This document shows positions 1 to 7,055 of a stretch of 11,413 nucleotides of DNA, in pieces (within the stretch, counting starts at the first letter, position 1; every line of letters begins with the position of its first letter). Below the pieces are notes generated by a model that ran no database searches, was not told the origin of the DNA, and saw only the letters and a program-made list of their open reading frames with translations. Origin of the DNA: Caldora sp. SIO3E6 (GTDB taxonomy: Bacteria; Cyanobacteriota; Cyanobacteriia; Cyanobacteriales; Coleofasciculaceae); contig JAAHHL010000123.1 in the NCBI GenBank assembly GCA_010672185.1, positions 1 through 11,413 on the forward strand, read 5' to 3'. Position numbers and translations under genes: made by a program.

Positions 1-555
1 TGGGGGGATGGGGAGAAAATTTTGCTGGGTTCTAGTAGTAATTTCTTTAACTTCTCTGATCCCATGCAACTAGTGGCTGCGGTAGGAGATCCCATGCAGA
101 TTGTGGCGGCGGGTATGGCGATTGCTGCTAGTGGTAGTTGTGGGGTTTTACTGGCTGGTGGAACACAAATGCTAGCGGTTTATGCCTTAGCGCAGGCTTT
201 GACAATGCCGAATTCTGGCATCTTGCAAAAATATTCCTTAAACTGGCAACCGGCACAAGTGGTAGTGGGAACAACCCGTTGGGTGGCAGAAGATCCTACT
301 GGTGACACGGTGGGATTAGCGCAGGAAATTGGCAATGTCGCACTAATGGCAACCTTATTGAATATGGCAACCTCTCGTTATCCTCAACTGCAAGCTTATG
401 AGCAGGGATATGTTAAAGAGGGAGTGGCGGCTGGGGGATGTGCGATCGCATCCTCTTTATATAGAGGTTGGGACTCGGTTCGGTTACTCCAAGCGATCGA
501 AACTCTAATATATCGAGCTTGGGAGAATAAGTCGATTGATTCAGGTTTGTGTTAA
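1..555 (+). CDS. cobT: CobT-like nicotinate mononucleotide-dependent phosphoribosyltransferase (3' part)
   Basis: The C-terminal 184 residues of a protein whose start lies upstream; the frame is open from base 1 and ends at TAA 553-555. It resembles the cyanobacterial/archaeal CobT branch (TIGR00303 type, about 350-370 residues), which transfers phosphoribose from nicotinate mononucleotide to the lower-ligand base in cobalamin assembly in the cytoplasm. Features seen are the doubled DPMQ (SDPMQLVAAVGDPMQIVAAG), the glycine-rich LLAGGTQMLAVYAL stretch, GTTRWVAEDPTGDTVGLA, and a final YVKEGVAAGGCAIA. By analogy with classical CobT, the Glu in KEGVAAGG may be the catalytic base; that is inference. 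The TTG at 22 is internal and should not be taken as a start. The gene stands alone on the plus strand and no clear terminator follows it. Family assignment is from remembered motifs, not a search. Confidence 0.85.
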   Translation, partial: WGDGEKILLGSSSNFFNFSDPMQLVAAVGDPMQIVAAGMAIAASGSCGVLLAGGTQMLAVYALAQALTMPNSGILQKYSLNWQPAQVVVGTTRWVAEDPTGDTVGLAQEIGNVALMATLLNMATSRYPQLQAYEQGYVKEGVAAGGCAIASSLYRGWDSVRLLQAIETLIYRAWENKSIDSGLC

Positions 556-568
556 GTTTCGCTCCCTC

Positions 569-596
569 AATTCTAAATTCTAAATTCTAAATTCTC
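569..596. repeat. heptamer tandem repeat AATTCTA
   Basis: Three copies of AATTCTA and a fourth ending in C, directly after the cobT stop. It belongs to the class of short tandemly repeated repetitive (STRR) heptamers common in filamentous cyanobacteria. No coding potential is seen. Confidence 0.8.
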
Positions 597-608
597 CTCC
601 TGCCTCCT

Positions 609-631
609 GAAGAGCTCCTGAGGAGCGCTTC
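609..631. repeat. short imperfect palindrome
   Basis: GCTCCT (614-619) and AGGAGC (621-626) face each other around one base, flanked by GAAG and CTTC. No T-run follows on either strand, so it is a poor terminator for cobT. It is more likely an interspersed palindromic repeat in the 556-948 gap. Confidence 0.5.
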
Positions 632-697
632 GCACCCCCAATTGAATAGGAGAAACATTATTTCCTACCTACCTTCTACCTCCTTCCTCCTTCCTCA

Positions 698-725
698 CCT
701 CCTGCCTCCTGCCTCCTGCCTCCTG
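698..725. repeat. heptamer tandem repeat CCTCCTG x4
   Basis: Four exact copies of CCTCCTG, at the end of a pyrimidine-rich tract (about 660-725) built from related CCTTCCT-like units. It is a second STRR-type array with the same 7-base period but a different sequence from the one at 569. Confidence 0.85.
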
Positions 726-740
726 TTTCTCTAGAGGATA

Positions 741-767
741 CAAAAAAACCGTCCTTTCAGGGACGGT
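741..767 (-). terminator. intrinsic terminator for the 949-1119 gene
   Basis: On the minus strand a perfect 7-bp stem ACCGTCC / GGACGGT with a 6-base loop (CTGAAA) is followed at once by seven T. This is a textbook intrinsic terminator for a minus-strand transcript. The only gene that could use it is the small one ending at 949, leaving a 3' untranslated region of about 180 bases. That region contains another inverted repeat at 802-834. Confidence 0.75.
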
Positions 768-801
768 ACTTGAAACCCATTGTTTGCAGTCACAATATCA
801 G

Positions 802-834
802 CCGATGTTTTATGTTAAGTTTGCTCAACATCGG
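802..834. repeat. inverted repeat, 8-bp arms
   Basis: CCGATGTT at 802-809 pairs with AACATCGG at 827-834 across a 17-base spacer. It lies in the putative 3' untranslated region of the small minus-strand gene, so it could fold in that RNA. A direct repeat of TTCCTGACAT (874-883 and 893-902) lies just beyond. No function is assigned. Confidence 0.5.
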
Positions 835-948
835 GGAATAATTTCTTAGTGAGGAGGGAAAACTTGTTAAACATTCCTGACATGGTGACACTTTCCTGAC
901 ATAATGGAATTGGGTTGTCCGATGCCAGGATTAATTGAGCCGCACAAC

Positions 949-1119
949 TCAGTCTAGGCCGAGATAACTTGCTTCTGCTTCTAGCTTACGAATCAGAGTT
1001 TCGTTGCCATTAGCTCTAGCTAACTCTAAACGATGCTCCAAATTTTTCTTCAGGCTATCCCGGTGGTTCGCGGTAGATCTTGTTACTTTTTTACGCAGAT
1101 TTTTGTTCAGGCCAAACAT
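949..1119 (-). CDS. pirA: 56-residue conserved small protein, probably PirA-like (PII-interacting regulator of arginine synthesis)
   Basis: ATG at 1119, TGA at 949-951. The protein is rich in Lys and Arg (starts MFGLNKNLRKKVTRST), then has a helical, charged core: NHRDSLKKNLEHRLELARA, then GNETLIRKLEAEASYLGLD. The pattern of HR, a leucine-spaced helix, EHRLExARAxGN and LIRxLEAEA looks like the cyanobacterial PirA family, small cytoplasmic proteins that bind PII and relieve its activation of N-acetylglutamate kinase, lowering arginine synthesis. That identification is from memory of the family and is moderate. It is supported by the NtcA-type site 77 bases upstream and the terminator at 741-767, which make this a complete nitrogen-regulated transcription unit on its own. 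No strong Shine-Dalgarno precedes the ATG; an in-frame stop lies just upstream, so the start is well constrained. No membrane segment or cysteine is present. Confidence 0.6.
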   Translation of the reverse strand: MFGLNKNLRKKVTRSTANHRDSLKKNLEHRLELARANGNETLIRKLEAEASYLGLD

Positions 1120-1195
1120 TATTTTATGCTCAATTCATGTAATCTTTCATTTTTTATAAACTAGCATGGACAAAATATGAAAGTAAAGTAAAAAA

Positions 1196-1209
1196 GTATT
1201 GTTTGATAC
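1196..1209 (-). promoter_or_regulatory. candidate NtcA-binding site (GTA-N8-TAC) upstream of the PirA-like gene
   Basis: GTATTGTTTGATAC is an exact GTA-N8-TAC palindrome, the site of the nitrogen regulator NtcA, with A/T flanks as usual. On the minus strand a TAN3T-type -10 (TATTTT, plus positions 1172-1177) follows after 18 bases; activated promoters usually have about 22, so the fit is imperfect. Such a motif is expected roughly two or three times by chance in a window this long, so its value comes from lying 77 bases before a nitrogen-type gene. Confidence 0.5.
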
Positions 1210-1284
1210 AGAAATTTACAAAACATTGAGTATATATGCTCACGGGGTGACAAGCAACTTAGACTCTTCTCTTAGGAAACACTC

Positions 1285-1340
1285 TGGCTAATGGCTAATG
1301 GCTAATGGCTAATGGCTAATGGCTAATGGCTAATGGCTAA
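1285..1340. repeat. heptamer tandem repeat TGGCTAA x8
   Basis: Eight perfect copies of TGGCTAA with no divergence, between the end of the CHAT gene (1364) and the promoter of the small gene. The perfect array suggests recent expansion and probable copy-number variation between strains. Confidence 0.95.
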
Positions 1341-1363
1341 TTGCTATCGAGAAACACATTAAA

Positions 1364-4300
1364 TTACCAAGGACTGCCAATCATGGTAAAACCTGACCAA
1401 AAGTAGGGATGCTGGAAATCTTGGTTTGTTAGCTGAGCTAATTCTGGTGGTAAAGATACTGACTGGCTGTCTGTAATTAATTTTCCTTCTTCGAGATATA
1501 CTTCCCCTTTCAGCATGGCTAGTTGTGCTTGCTGCAAAGCTTCCGCTTTAATTGCTGCTGGCTTCAGCTGTTGGTATAGCTGCATCATCAATCCCAGGGT
1601 TCCGTGATCACTGACATACCATAAACTGCCTACAGCGGACTTAACGCCAGCTTTGACGGCTAACCCCGCAAAGCCTAATTCCGCTTCTTCACTTCCCAAT
1701 GCTGTTCGACAAGCACTTAAGACTAGTAGTTCTACTGGTGGGTTATTCCAACCTAATTGAGACAATTGGTTCAGCCGCAGTTTGGTATTCCAAAGTTGAA
1801 TGTAGGAGTTAGTGAGTTTCCCTGGTTTAAAATCAGCATGAGTCGCTAAATGAATTATGCCAAAGGGTTGTTGCCGTCGCTGAGCATTGAGGTTTTCTAG
1901 GGTAAAAGCATTGTTGAGGAAAGACTTACCCTGCCACAGGGAAGAAGTGATTAGTGATAACTCTGTCGGCACTGCCGGTAAAGGTTTTCGATGAGGAAAC
2001 TCTGCTGCTCCCATGGCCAAAACTTGCAAATTTTTCACATTTTGGTAACGAGTATCACTAAGGCTGAGACTAGGCATCAACCCAATACTATATTTTTCAA
2101 TCAGAAACTCTTGACCATTATGAAAAGCTGCAATAGGAATGGATCGCAAGCCGTTGTCTAGAATAAAGACTAAATTATTAATACCTCGCGCTTGTAGATC
2201 TGCTTCTAGAGGTGTTACTACCCAATCATAAAGCTGTTTAGCAGAAGTCTGGTAGTCTTGGCTCTGGAAATCAGTCACTTCCGAACGAAATTCCATCGCA
2301 ACACTGAGGACTTGCCGACGAGTAGTCCTTTCTACCCGGTGGCGCACTACTGGCTCCTTAGCTGTTACCAGGATTAATTCCAACTGATCTTGAGAATTTT
2401 GATGGGAGGAAGGTGCTCCTGGTGTAACTGTCTGGGGAACAAAAGCCACATAGATAAATGCTGCTTTAACTCCAGTTTCTTCTTCTATGTTGAGCAGAAG
2501 CTCACGAGTTTGCCTTAGTGTTGTCAGTGGAATGTCGGTAGGTAGCTCCAAATATTCCTGAAACTGCAATGTGAAGCGCTCTTCAAATGCAGAAATAGAT
2601 TGAGATTCAGATTCAGCTACATCTGAAGATGAGTTTGTACTAGACTGCTCATTGTCGGAGATAGATTGCTCATTACTAGTTTCAGCCACACTGGTATTAT
2701 CGGTTTCGGCAACAGTAGTATTGGTGTCAGCAGTACTGGTATTATCGGTTTCGGCAACAGTAGTATTGGTGTCAGCAGTACTGGTATTATCGATTTCGAC
2801 AACAGTAGTATTGGCTTCAGCCGCACTGGTATTATCAGTTTCGGCAACAGTAGTATTGGCTTCAGCCACACTGGTATTATCGGTTTCGGCAACAGTAGTA
2901 TTGGCTTCAGCCACACTGGTATTATCGGTTTCGGCAACAGTAGTATTGGCTTCAGCCACACTGGTATTATCGGTTTCGGCAACAGTAGTATTGGCTTCAG
3001 CAGTACTGGTATTATCGGTTTCGACAACAGTAGTATTGGCTTCAGCAGTACTGGTATTATCGGTTTCGACAACAGTAGTATTGGCTTCAGCAGTACTGGT
3101 ATTATCGGTTTCGGCAACAATAGTATTGGCTTCAGCCGCACTATTATCCTCTACCTCAGTGGGACTAGCACTTTCCGTCTCAATAGCACTAGTATCTTCC
3201 ACCTCAATGAGACTAGCACTTTCCGTCTCAATAGCACTAGTATCTTCCACCTCAATGGGACTACTATTGCCTCTATCAGGAGGATTAATGATTGGGTAAA
3301 ACGCACTAATATTAAGGCTGTCAATCGAAGGTGTATCAGAACTACTACTGGAATTGCTACCGGAATTGCTACTGGAACTACTACTGGAATTATTACTGGA
3401 ACTACTACCGGAATTACTACTGGAATTGCTACCGGGATTTGTTCCAGGGTTTGTTCCAGGATTCGTACCGGGATTCGTTCCAGGATTGGTGCCGGGATTG
3501 GTGCCAGGATTTGTTCCAGGATTGGTATTTGCTGTTATCGTAGGTGTACCTGCGGCATCCCCCGGTCCCTGCTCCTGTTGATTTATATCACCGTTGATAA
3601 TGGTGCCACCAGCAGTCAGAGTTACTGCACCCGAATCACCGGGTCCTTGCTCACTAGTATCTATATCACCAACATTAATATTACCTCCAGCAGACAATTC
3701 CACAAAACCGGCATTACCTGGCCCTTGGTCACTCGTACTTATATTATTAGTAGTAATGTCACCAGTGGCAGATAAGATTACCGGACCAGCATCTCCTTGA
3801 CCTTGATTAGAAGTATTGATATTCCCTACATTGATGCTTCCTGGTGATGAGGTTACTCCTTGATTATCAGGAGTATTAGAAGCATTTACCAACTCAGACA
3901 AACCAGCTCGCAAAATCAATGCGGGAAAGCTCGTTAAAATAGCAATATCCGGATCAGAGCCAGAAAGGGAAGTATCTGGTCCCGTAATAGTGATATTTCC
4001 CGCATTAATACTGCCAGTAGACTCCACCTTCAGCGCTACACCAGTATAATCACCAAAGGTAACATCCCCATTGGAACTAATTATCGGGTCGAAATAGCTC
4101 ACAAAATTGCCAGGGCCACCTGCTAAATTAAGAATAGAGAAACTACCTCCACTAGCAAAGTGAGAATCTCCGGAAATATCGCCATCACTGACTAATCTTA
4201 GGTTACCTCCACTCTGGAAAGGTGTCTGAGGATGATTTAATGCCAACAAATCAATATTCTGATTGCCTTGAATATGGAGATTTCCCCCTGCACTAGCCAG

Positions 4301-5299
4301 AAAGGGATTAGCTAGACTGTCTCGTACCCTTACTGTATCCCGCGCTAGCAAATTTAAGTCACCAGTGGTTTGTAGTTGGCTCTCGACTAAAGTAAGATTA
4401 TTCTCAGCTGAGAGGGTTGCTGTCTGAGCGATCGCATTCTTGAGTAAGACATCTCCATTTCCCACTAAAATACCGGACTCAACCAGTTGTACTTGTCCAG
4501 CATCGTTAACGACAACAGTTGTGGTGGGATTGTTACCAGTGAGCAACTGTGGCAAGGAGAGGGGAGTGATCGGTGAAGTTGGTTGAGGAATTTCTATACT
4601 GAGGAGATATCCTGGTTGGCTCAGGCGTAGCATACTTTCACCAGGGACTGCTTCGACAATAATTTGTCCCCCTAGTGCCTCCAAGTTACCGGTACTGATA
4701 ACAGTGCCACCCACTAACGTTAAGTCAGAGCCTGTTGTTACAGTTAGTTGAGCAGCGTTGACAATCGCTCCCGGTGTTTGGGAATTGCTAAAGCTCAAGG
4801 TATTGGGTGTTCCCACTAAAGTTGCATAGTCATTCACTCCAGTGGCATTAAACCAGTTGTCGCCAAAACCAATACCAGTAGCAGTGGTAGCAGTAAAAGA
4901 AGCAGGAACATCTAAACGAGCATTGGCACCAAAGATAATGCCAGCAGGATTCATTAAGAAAAGATGGGAATTACCCCCCGTAACCTGGAGCAAACCATCA
5001 ATTACAGAAGCTTCACCGCCGGTAACCCGGGATAAAATATTCTGAATAGCTGGGTTAGAGAGGAAGTTTACTGTTTGGTTAGGTTCTAGACCAAATTGAG
5101 AGAAGCTATGAAAAAGATTAGCACCATCCCCAGAAACTTGACCCCCCTGAATCTCGAAGTTTTGTCCTTGAGGTATCACCACTGTTCCTGTAGCATCATT
5201 TGCTGGCACAATAGGTTGTGCTAGTGCGACAGTTGGGAACAAACTAGCCACGAAAGACAAAAGTAAATATTTATTTCTTTTGGCTTTTTTTTTGAACAT
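1364..5299 (-). CDS. secreted two-partner-secretion exoprotein with C-terminal CHAT caspase-like protease domain
   Basis: 1311 residues. Residues 1-27 are a signal peptide (KKKAKRNK, then LLLSFVASLFPTVALA, cleavage before Q28). About 30-250 is the filamentous-haemagglutinin/TPS domain that a TpsB pore recognises, with SNPA (81-84) and LMNPAGIIFG (115-124), the counterparts of the NPNL and NPNGI motifs. Beta-helix-like sequence follows, with four 26-residue repeats at about 484-587 (INVGNI, then QGPGDAG). Then come NPGT repeats (about 591-622), a Ser/Asn tract (622-657), two 16-residue IEVEDTSAIETESASL units and ten 15-residue NTSVAEANTTVAETD units (about 720-870). About 900-1311 is a CHAT domain (clan CD, caspase-like) with a His/Cys dyad visible: His1154 in HLATHADF and Cys1197 in VLSACRTALG. 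Both residues are intact, so proteolysis is expected. No TpsB gene is in the window. The likely picture is an exported or surface protease on a disordered stalk; the substrate is unknown. ATG at 5299; no good Shine-Dalgarno. Confidence 0.9.
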   Translation of the reverse strand: MFKKKAKRNKYLLLSFVASLFPTVALAQPIVPANDATGTVVIPQGQNFEIQGGQVSGDGANLFHSFSQFGLEPNQTVNFLSNPAIQNILSRVTGGEASVIDGLLQVTGGNSHLFLMNPAGIIFGANARLDVPASFTATTATGIGFGDNWFNATGVNDYATLVGTPNTLSFSNSQTPGAIVNAAQLTVTTGSDLTLVGGTVISTGNLEALGGQIIVEAVPGESMLRLSQPGYLLSIEIPQPTSPITPLSLPQLLTGNNPTTTVVVNDAGQVQLVESGILVGNGDVLLKNAIAQTATLSAENNLTLVESQLQTTGDLNLLARDTVRVRDSLANPFLASAGGNLHIQGNQNIDLLALNHPQTPFQSGGNLRLVSDGDISGDSHFASGGSFSILNLAGGPGNFVSYFDPIISSNGDVTFGDYTGVALKVESTGSINAGNITITGPDTSLSGSDPDIAILTSFPALILRAGLSELVNASNTPDNQGVTSSPGSINVGNINTSNQGQGDAGPVILSATGDITTNNISTSDQGPGNAGFVELSAGGNINVGDIDTSEQGPGDSGAVTLTAGGTIINGDINQQEQGPGDAAGTPTITANTNPGTNPGTNPGTNPGTNPGTNPGTNPGTNPGSNSSSNSGSSSSNNSSSSSSSNSGSNSSSSSDTPSIDSLNISAFYPIINPPDRGNSSPIEVEDTSAIETESASLIEVEDTSAIETESASPTEVEDNSAAEANTIVAETDNTSTAEANTTVVETDNTSTAEANTTVVETDNTSTAEANTTVAETDNTSVAEANTTVAETDNTSVAEANTTVAETDNTSVAEANTTVAETDNTSAAEANTTVVEIDNTSTADTNTTVAETDNTSTADTNTTVAETDNTSVAETSNEQSISDNEQSSTNSSSDVAESESQSISAFEERFTLQFQEYLELPTDIPLTTLRQTRELLLNIEEETGVKAAFIYVAFVPQTVTPGAPSSHQNSQDQLELILVTAKEPVVRHRVERTTRRQVLSVAMEFRSEVTDFQSQDYQTSAKQLYDWVVTPLEADLQARGINNLVFILDNGLRSIPIAAFHNGQEFLIEKYSIGLMPSLSLSDTRYQNVKNLQVLAMGAAEFPHRKPLPAVPTELSLITSSLWQGKSFLNNAFTLENLNAQRRQQPFGIIHLATHADFKPGKLTNSYIQLWNTKLRLNQLSQLGWNNPPVELLVLSACRTALGSEEAELGFAGLAVKAGVKSAVGSLWYVSDHGTLGLMMQLYQQLKPAAIKAEALQQAQLAMLKGEVYLEEGKLITDSQSVSLPPELAQLTNQDFQHPYFWSGFTMIGSPW
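2691..3140 (-). repeat. ten 45-bp in-frame tandem repeats inside the CHAT gene
   Basis: The marker CTGGTATTAT recurs at 2691, 2736, 2781, 2826, 2871, 2916, 2961, 3006, 3051 and 3096, exactly 45 bases apart, each unit encoding 15 residues of the type NTSVAEANTTVAETD. Central units are identical or nearly so at the DNA level while outer ones have drifted, as expected for slippage or unequal recombination. Being a multiple of three, copy-number change keeps the frame and would alter only linker length. Confidence 0.95.
3431..3527 (-). repeat. 12-bp repeat coding for NPGT x8
   Basis: About eight 12-base units (for example GGATTCGTACCG and GGATTGGTGCCA on the plus strand) encode NPGT repeats. The neighbouring 3340-3430 stretch repeats related units for Ser/Asn-rich sequence. 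It probably forms a flexible hinge between the beta-helix part and the acidic Thr/Glu repeat region. Confidence 0.85.
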
Positions 5300-5325
5300 T
5301 GCTAATAATATTAGTGACCATAAAT

Positions 5326-5610
5326 CAGCTTATTCAGAACCATACTAATGGCGCGACACAGCTAAAAATGAGTAATGAGTAATGAGTAATGAGTAATGAG
5401 TAATGAGTGATGAGTAGATATAGATTTTTCCCTCTCTCCCTCAGCTCCCTCAGCTCCCTCAGCTTTCTAAACTACCATTTTAGGTAGTGCGAGCATCTTG
5501 CTCGCTAGAGGTATATAAAAAGCGAGCAAGATGTTTGCGCTACGCGCACGCTACGCGAACGCACTACATCTATTTCACTATTTTAGCTGTGTCAGTCCAC
5601 TAATAAGCTG
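5326..5610. mobile_element. probable non-autonomous palindromic (MITE-like) element
   Basis: Two sets of inverted repeats bracket this non-coding segment: CAGCTTATT (5326-5334) with AATAAGCTG (5602-5610), and GACACAGCTAAAA (5355-5367) with TTTTAGCTGTGTC (5581-5593), all perfect. Inside are the AATGAGT array, a CTCCCTCAG x3 array (5436-5462), and a 13-bp hairpin CATCTTGCTCGCT (5494-5506) / AGCGAGCAAGATG (5521-5533), itself framed by GTAGTGC (5484-5490) / GCACTAC (5561-5567). The arms are spaced unequally (20 and 8 bases between the two motifs). No target duplication is obvious and no transposase is present. The left end lies 27 bases before the ATG of the CHAT gene, so it may carry that gene's promoter. 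The rest of the 5300-5863 gap shows nothing convincing. Confidence 0.5.
5367..5415. repeat. heptamer tandem repeat AATGAGT x6-7
   Basis: Six exact AATGAGT copies (5367-5408) and a seventh with one change (GATGAGT). It is another STRR-type array, lying inside the palindromic element and abutting its inner inverted repeat. Confidence 0.9.
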
Positions 5611-5863
5611 TTATGCATTTAAATGGTAGATTAGTCATGACGCAATGGACGCGGAGATTGGAACTAAGTATTCTAAATGCGTCTTAGCTTAGGTGAGGGA
5701 TCATTACCTCATAAAAAGTAAATTGTTTTTATTGCTTCAGCTTAACACTGTTGTTTTACTTATTGCCACTAAATTACCTAATAGCACTTGTGTTGCCAAT
5801 TTAAACACACATACTCAAGAAAGGTCAACTGTCAAAAGATATATAAGATTTTTTATAAATACA

Positions 5864-6853
5864 CTACATATTTCTTTTCAAATAAAACCAGGGACTAAGC
5901 AAGCTACTGACAAAAAATTCCAACTCACAAGCAGCAACTAAATCCGACTCGTATTGACCTCTGTATTGCAGCCAATGTCGCATAATCCGACGCAAATTAC
6001 CTAGTATAATCCTCGTAATAATAACGGGTTTTCGCCAACTGCTAGCCTTAGTAAGGCGGAGAGTACAGACATTTAAACCAGCACTCCGAATCAAAGAAAT
6101 TAGGTAGTCTCTTTCGAGTCGTGAGGCGGGTATTTGATGAGTAATAGACATTTGGGGATTGTACCAAATTTCCCAACCTGCCTCTCCGATGTGAATCATC
6201 CCTTCAAAATCTTCTCCTTTTGCTGACAAGGATTTTCCTACAGGGCCTTGCAGCACTAATTGCTCAGGAACATGTTCTAACCAGACTTGTTTGCGGATTA
6301 CCATCCCTGCACCAGCCGGTAGATTCAGAGTATGGTGATCATACAAACGGGGTTGGGAGCCATGTTTCTTAATAGCGAGAAAAGCCTGAATTCTTTTAAA
6401 GTTTTTTGGAGGGTCAACTTCAAATTTTCCGTTAACCTGACTACCAAGAACACCAGCTTGGGGATGAGATTGAGCAAAAGAGTAAGCAGCACTAACCCAG
6501 TTAGCATCGGGAAAATTATCGTCGTCTAAAAAACCAATCAGTTTACCTCTAGCTTCTCTGATAGCCCTCCATCTGGCATGGATTGCTCCTTGTTGCGGTT
6601 CAAAATAATATCTGAGGGGATAGGGTTGACACCAATTTGACTGATACTCTTGAACAACTTTGGCTGTATTGTCAGTACTGTTGTTATCAACCACTACAAT
6701 TTCCCAACTAATGTTCTGAGTATCTAGTTGCGATCGCAGTTTGTCTAAAATAAGCTGTAAATTCTCCTGGCTGTTGTAAGCGCGAATAGCAACAGTCATA
6801 TCTAGAGAACTATCTTGCTCTTCTTGGTAATCTAAATTTTGCTCTGTTTTCAT
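5864..6853 (-). CDS. hpsE: HpsE-like family 2 glycosyltransferase (hormogonium polysaccharide)
   Basis: 329 residues from the ATG at 6853. It is an inverting GT-A (family 2) enzyme: MTVAIRAYNS opens the nucleotide-sugar fold, followed by WEIVVVDNNSTDNTA and FLDDDNFPDANW, where the DDD motif (residues 110-112) would bind metal and UDP-sugar. The later motifs GSQVNGKFEVDPPKNFKRI, LPAGAGMVIRKQVWLE, EDFEGMIHIGEAGWEIWYNP and RLERDYLISLIR match my memory of HpsE, a cytoplasmic or membrane-facing glycosyltransferase needed for the polysaccharide secreted by gliding hormogonia. No other hps gene is in the window. The frame is open up to a GTG at 6928, but those 25 extra residues are encoded by a hairpin repeat (6856-6891), so ATG 6853 is preferred. 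ATG 6799, right at MTVAIRAYN, is also possible. TAG stop at 5864. Confidence 0.8.
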   Translation of the reverse strand: MKTEQNLDYQEEQDSSLDMTVAIRAYNSQENLQLILDKLRSQLDTQNISWEIVVVDNNSTDNTAKVVQEYQSNWCQPYPLRYYFEPQQGAIHARWRAIREARGKLIGFLDDDNFPDANWVSAAYSFAQSHPQAGVLGSQVNGKFEVDPPKNFKRIQAFLAIKKHGSQPRLYDHHTLNLPAGAGMVIRKQVWLEHVPEQLVLQGPVGKSLSAKGEDFEGMIHIGEAGWEIWYNPQMSITHQIPASRLERDYLISLIRSAGLNVCTLRLTKASSWRKPVIITRIILGNLRRIMRHWLQYRGQYESDLVAACELEFFVSSLLSPWFYLKRNM

Positions 6854-6855
6854 CG

Positions 6856-6891
6856 AAAAAATGGGTCTGAAACCCCGTCCTAGAAGGACGG
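6856..6891 (-). terminator. double hairpin with T-run just before hpsE ATG (IS-end or terminator-like)
   Basis: On the minus strand CCGTCCT / AGGACGG (plus 6875-6881 and 6885-6891) forms a 7-bp stem with a 3-base loop, followed by a GGGT/ACCC mini-hairpin and six T (plus 6856-6861), ending two bases from the ATG. Formally this is an intrinsic terminator pointing into hpsE. The GTTTCAAGCCGTCC-like sequence also recalls hairpins at ends of cyanobacterial IS200/IS605 elements, so it may be a transposon scar. The stem core CCGTCC/GGACGG also occurs in the terminator at 741-767. Confidence 0.45.
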
Positions 6892-6964
6892 CTTGAAAGT
6901 CTGCTAAAATAGTAACCACTGGGTCCACTAGAGGGTTAGGTTAAGGGATGATGAGCAAAGTGCG

Positions 6965-7045
6965 AAAAGTCCTACCAATTCAGCTAATCCCGCAGGAGCC
7001 TCACGTCTCACCCCGATAGGGGGGGCTCACAAGGGTAGGTTTTTT
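6965..7045. other. compact structured-RNA candidate
   Basis: A closing stem CCTACC (6971-6976) / GGTAGG (7034-7039), extendable by AAAA (6965-6968) pairing with the T-run at 7040-7045, encloses GAGCC (6996-7000) / GGCTC (7024-7028), which in turn holds a CCCC-GATA-GGGG tetraloop hairpin (7011-7022). On the plus strand it ends in TTTTTT, like a terminator; on the minus strand it lies upstream of hpsE and near the IS-like hairpin. It could be a guide or scaffold RNA remnant of an IS200/IS605-type element (omegaRNA/HEARO class), but I cannot confirm the family. Confidence 0.4.
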
Positions 7046-7055
7046 ACATAAGATA

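Noticed and set aside
22..555. TTG at 22 as a start for the first gene
   Set aside because: The frame is open to base 1 and the visible part is only the C-terminal half of the family.
741..767. Hairpin as terminator for cobT (plus strand)
   Set aside because: The T-run lies on the minus strand; on the plus strand the hairpin is preceded by A and followed by ACTTG.
2691..3140. Regular repeats that might be taken for a CRISPR array
   Set aside because: Units abut with no unique spacers and are in frame in a protein; no cas gene is present. The same applies to the heptamer arrays.
2666..3775. 369-codon plus-strand open frame, with shorter ones at 2652-3299 and 2617-3141, opposite or out of frame with the CHAT gene
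   Set aside because: All arise because 45-, 48- and 12-base repeats are multiples of three, which keeps every frame open. The products are monotonous and no start signals are seen.
5693..5941. 82-codon plus-strand ORF starting at GTG
   Set aside because: It overlaps the 3' end of hpsE, lacks a ribosome binding site, has no recognisable domain and has AT-rich random-like composition.
6854..6928. GTG start at 6928 for the glycosyltransferase
   Set aside because: The added 25 residues come from a hairpin repeat, there is no Shine-Dalgarno, and family members start close to the MTVAIRAYN motif.
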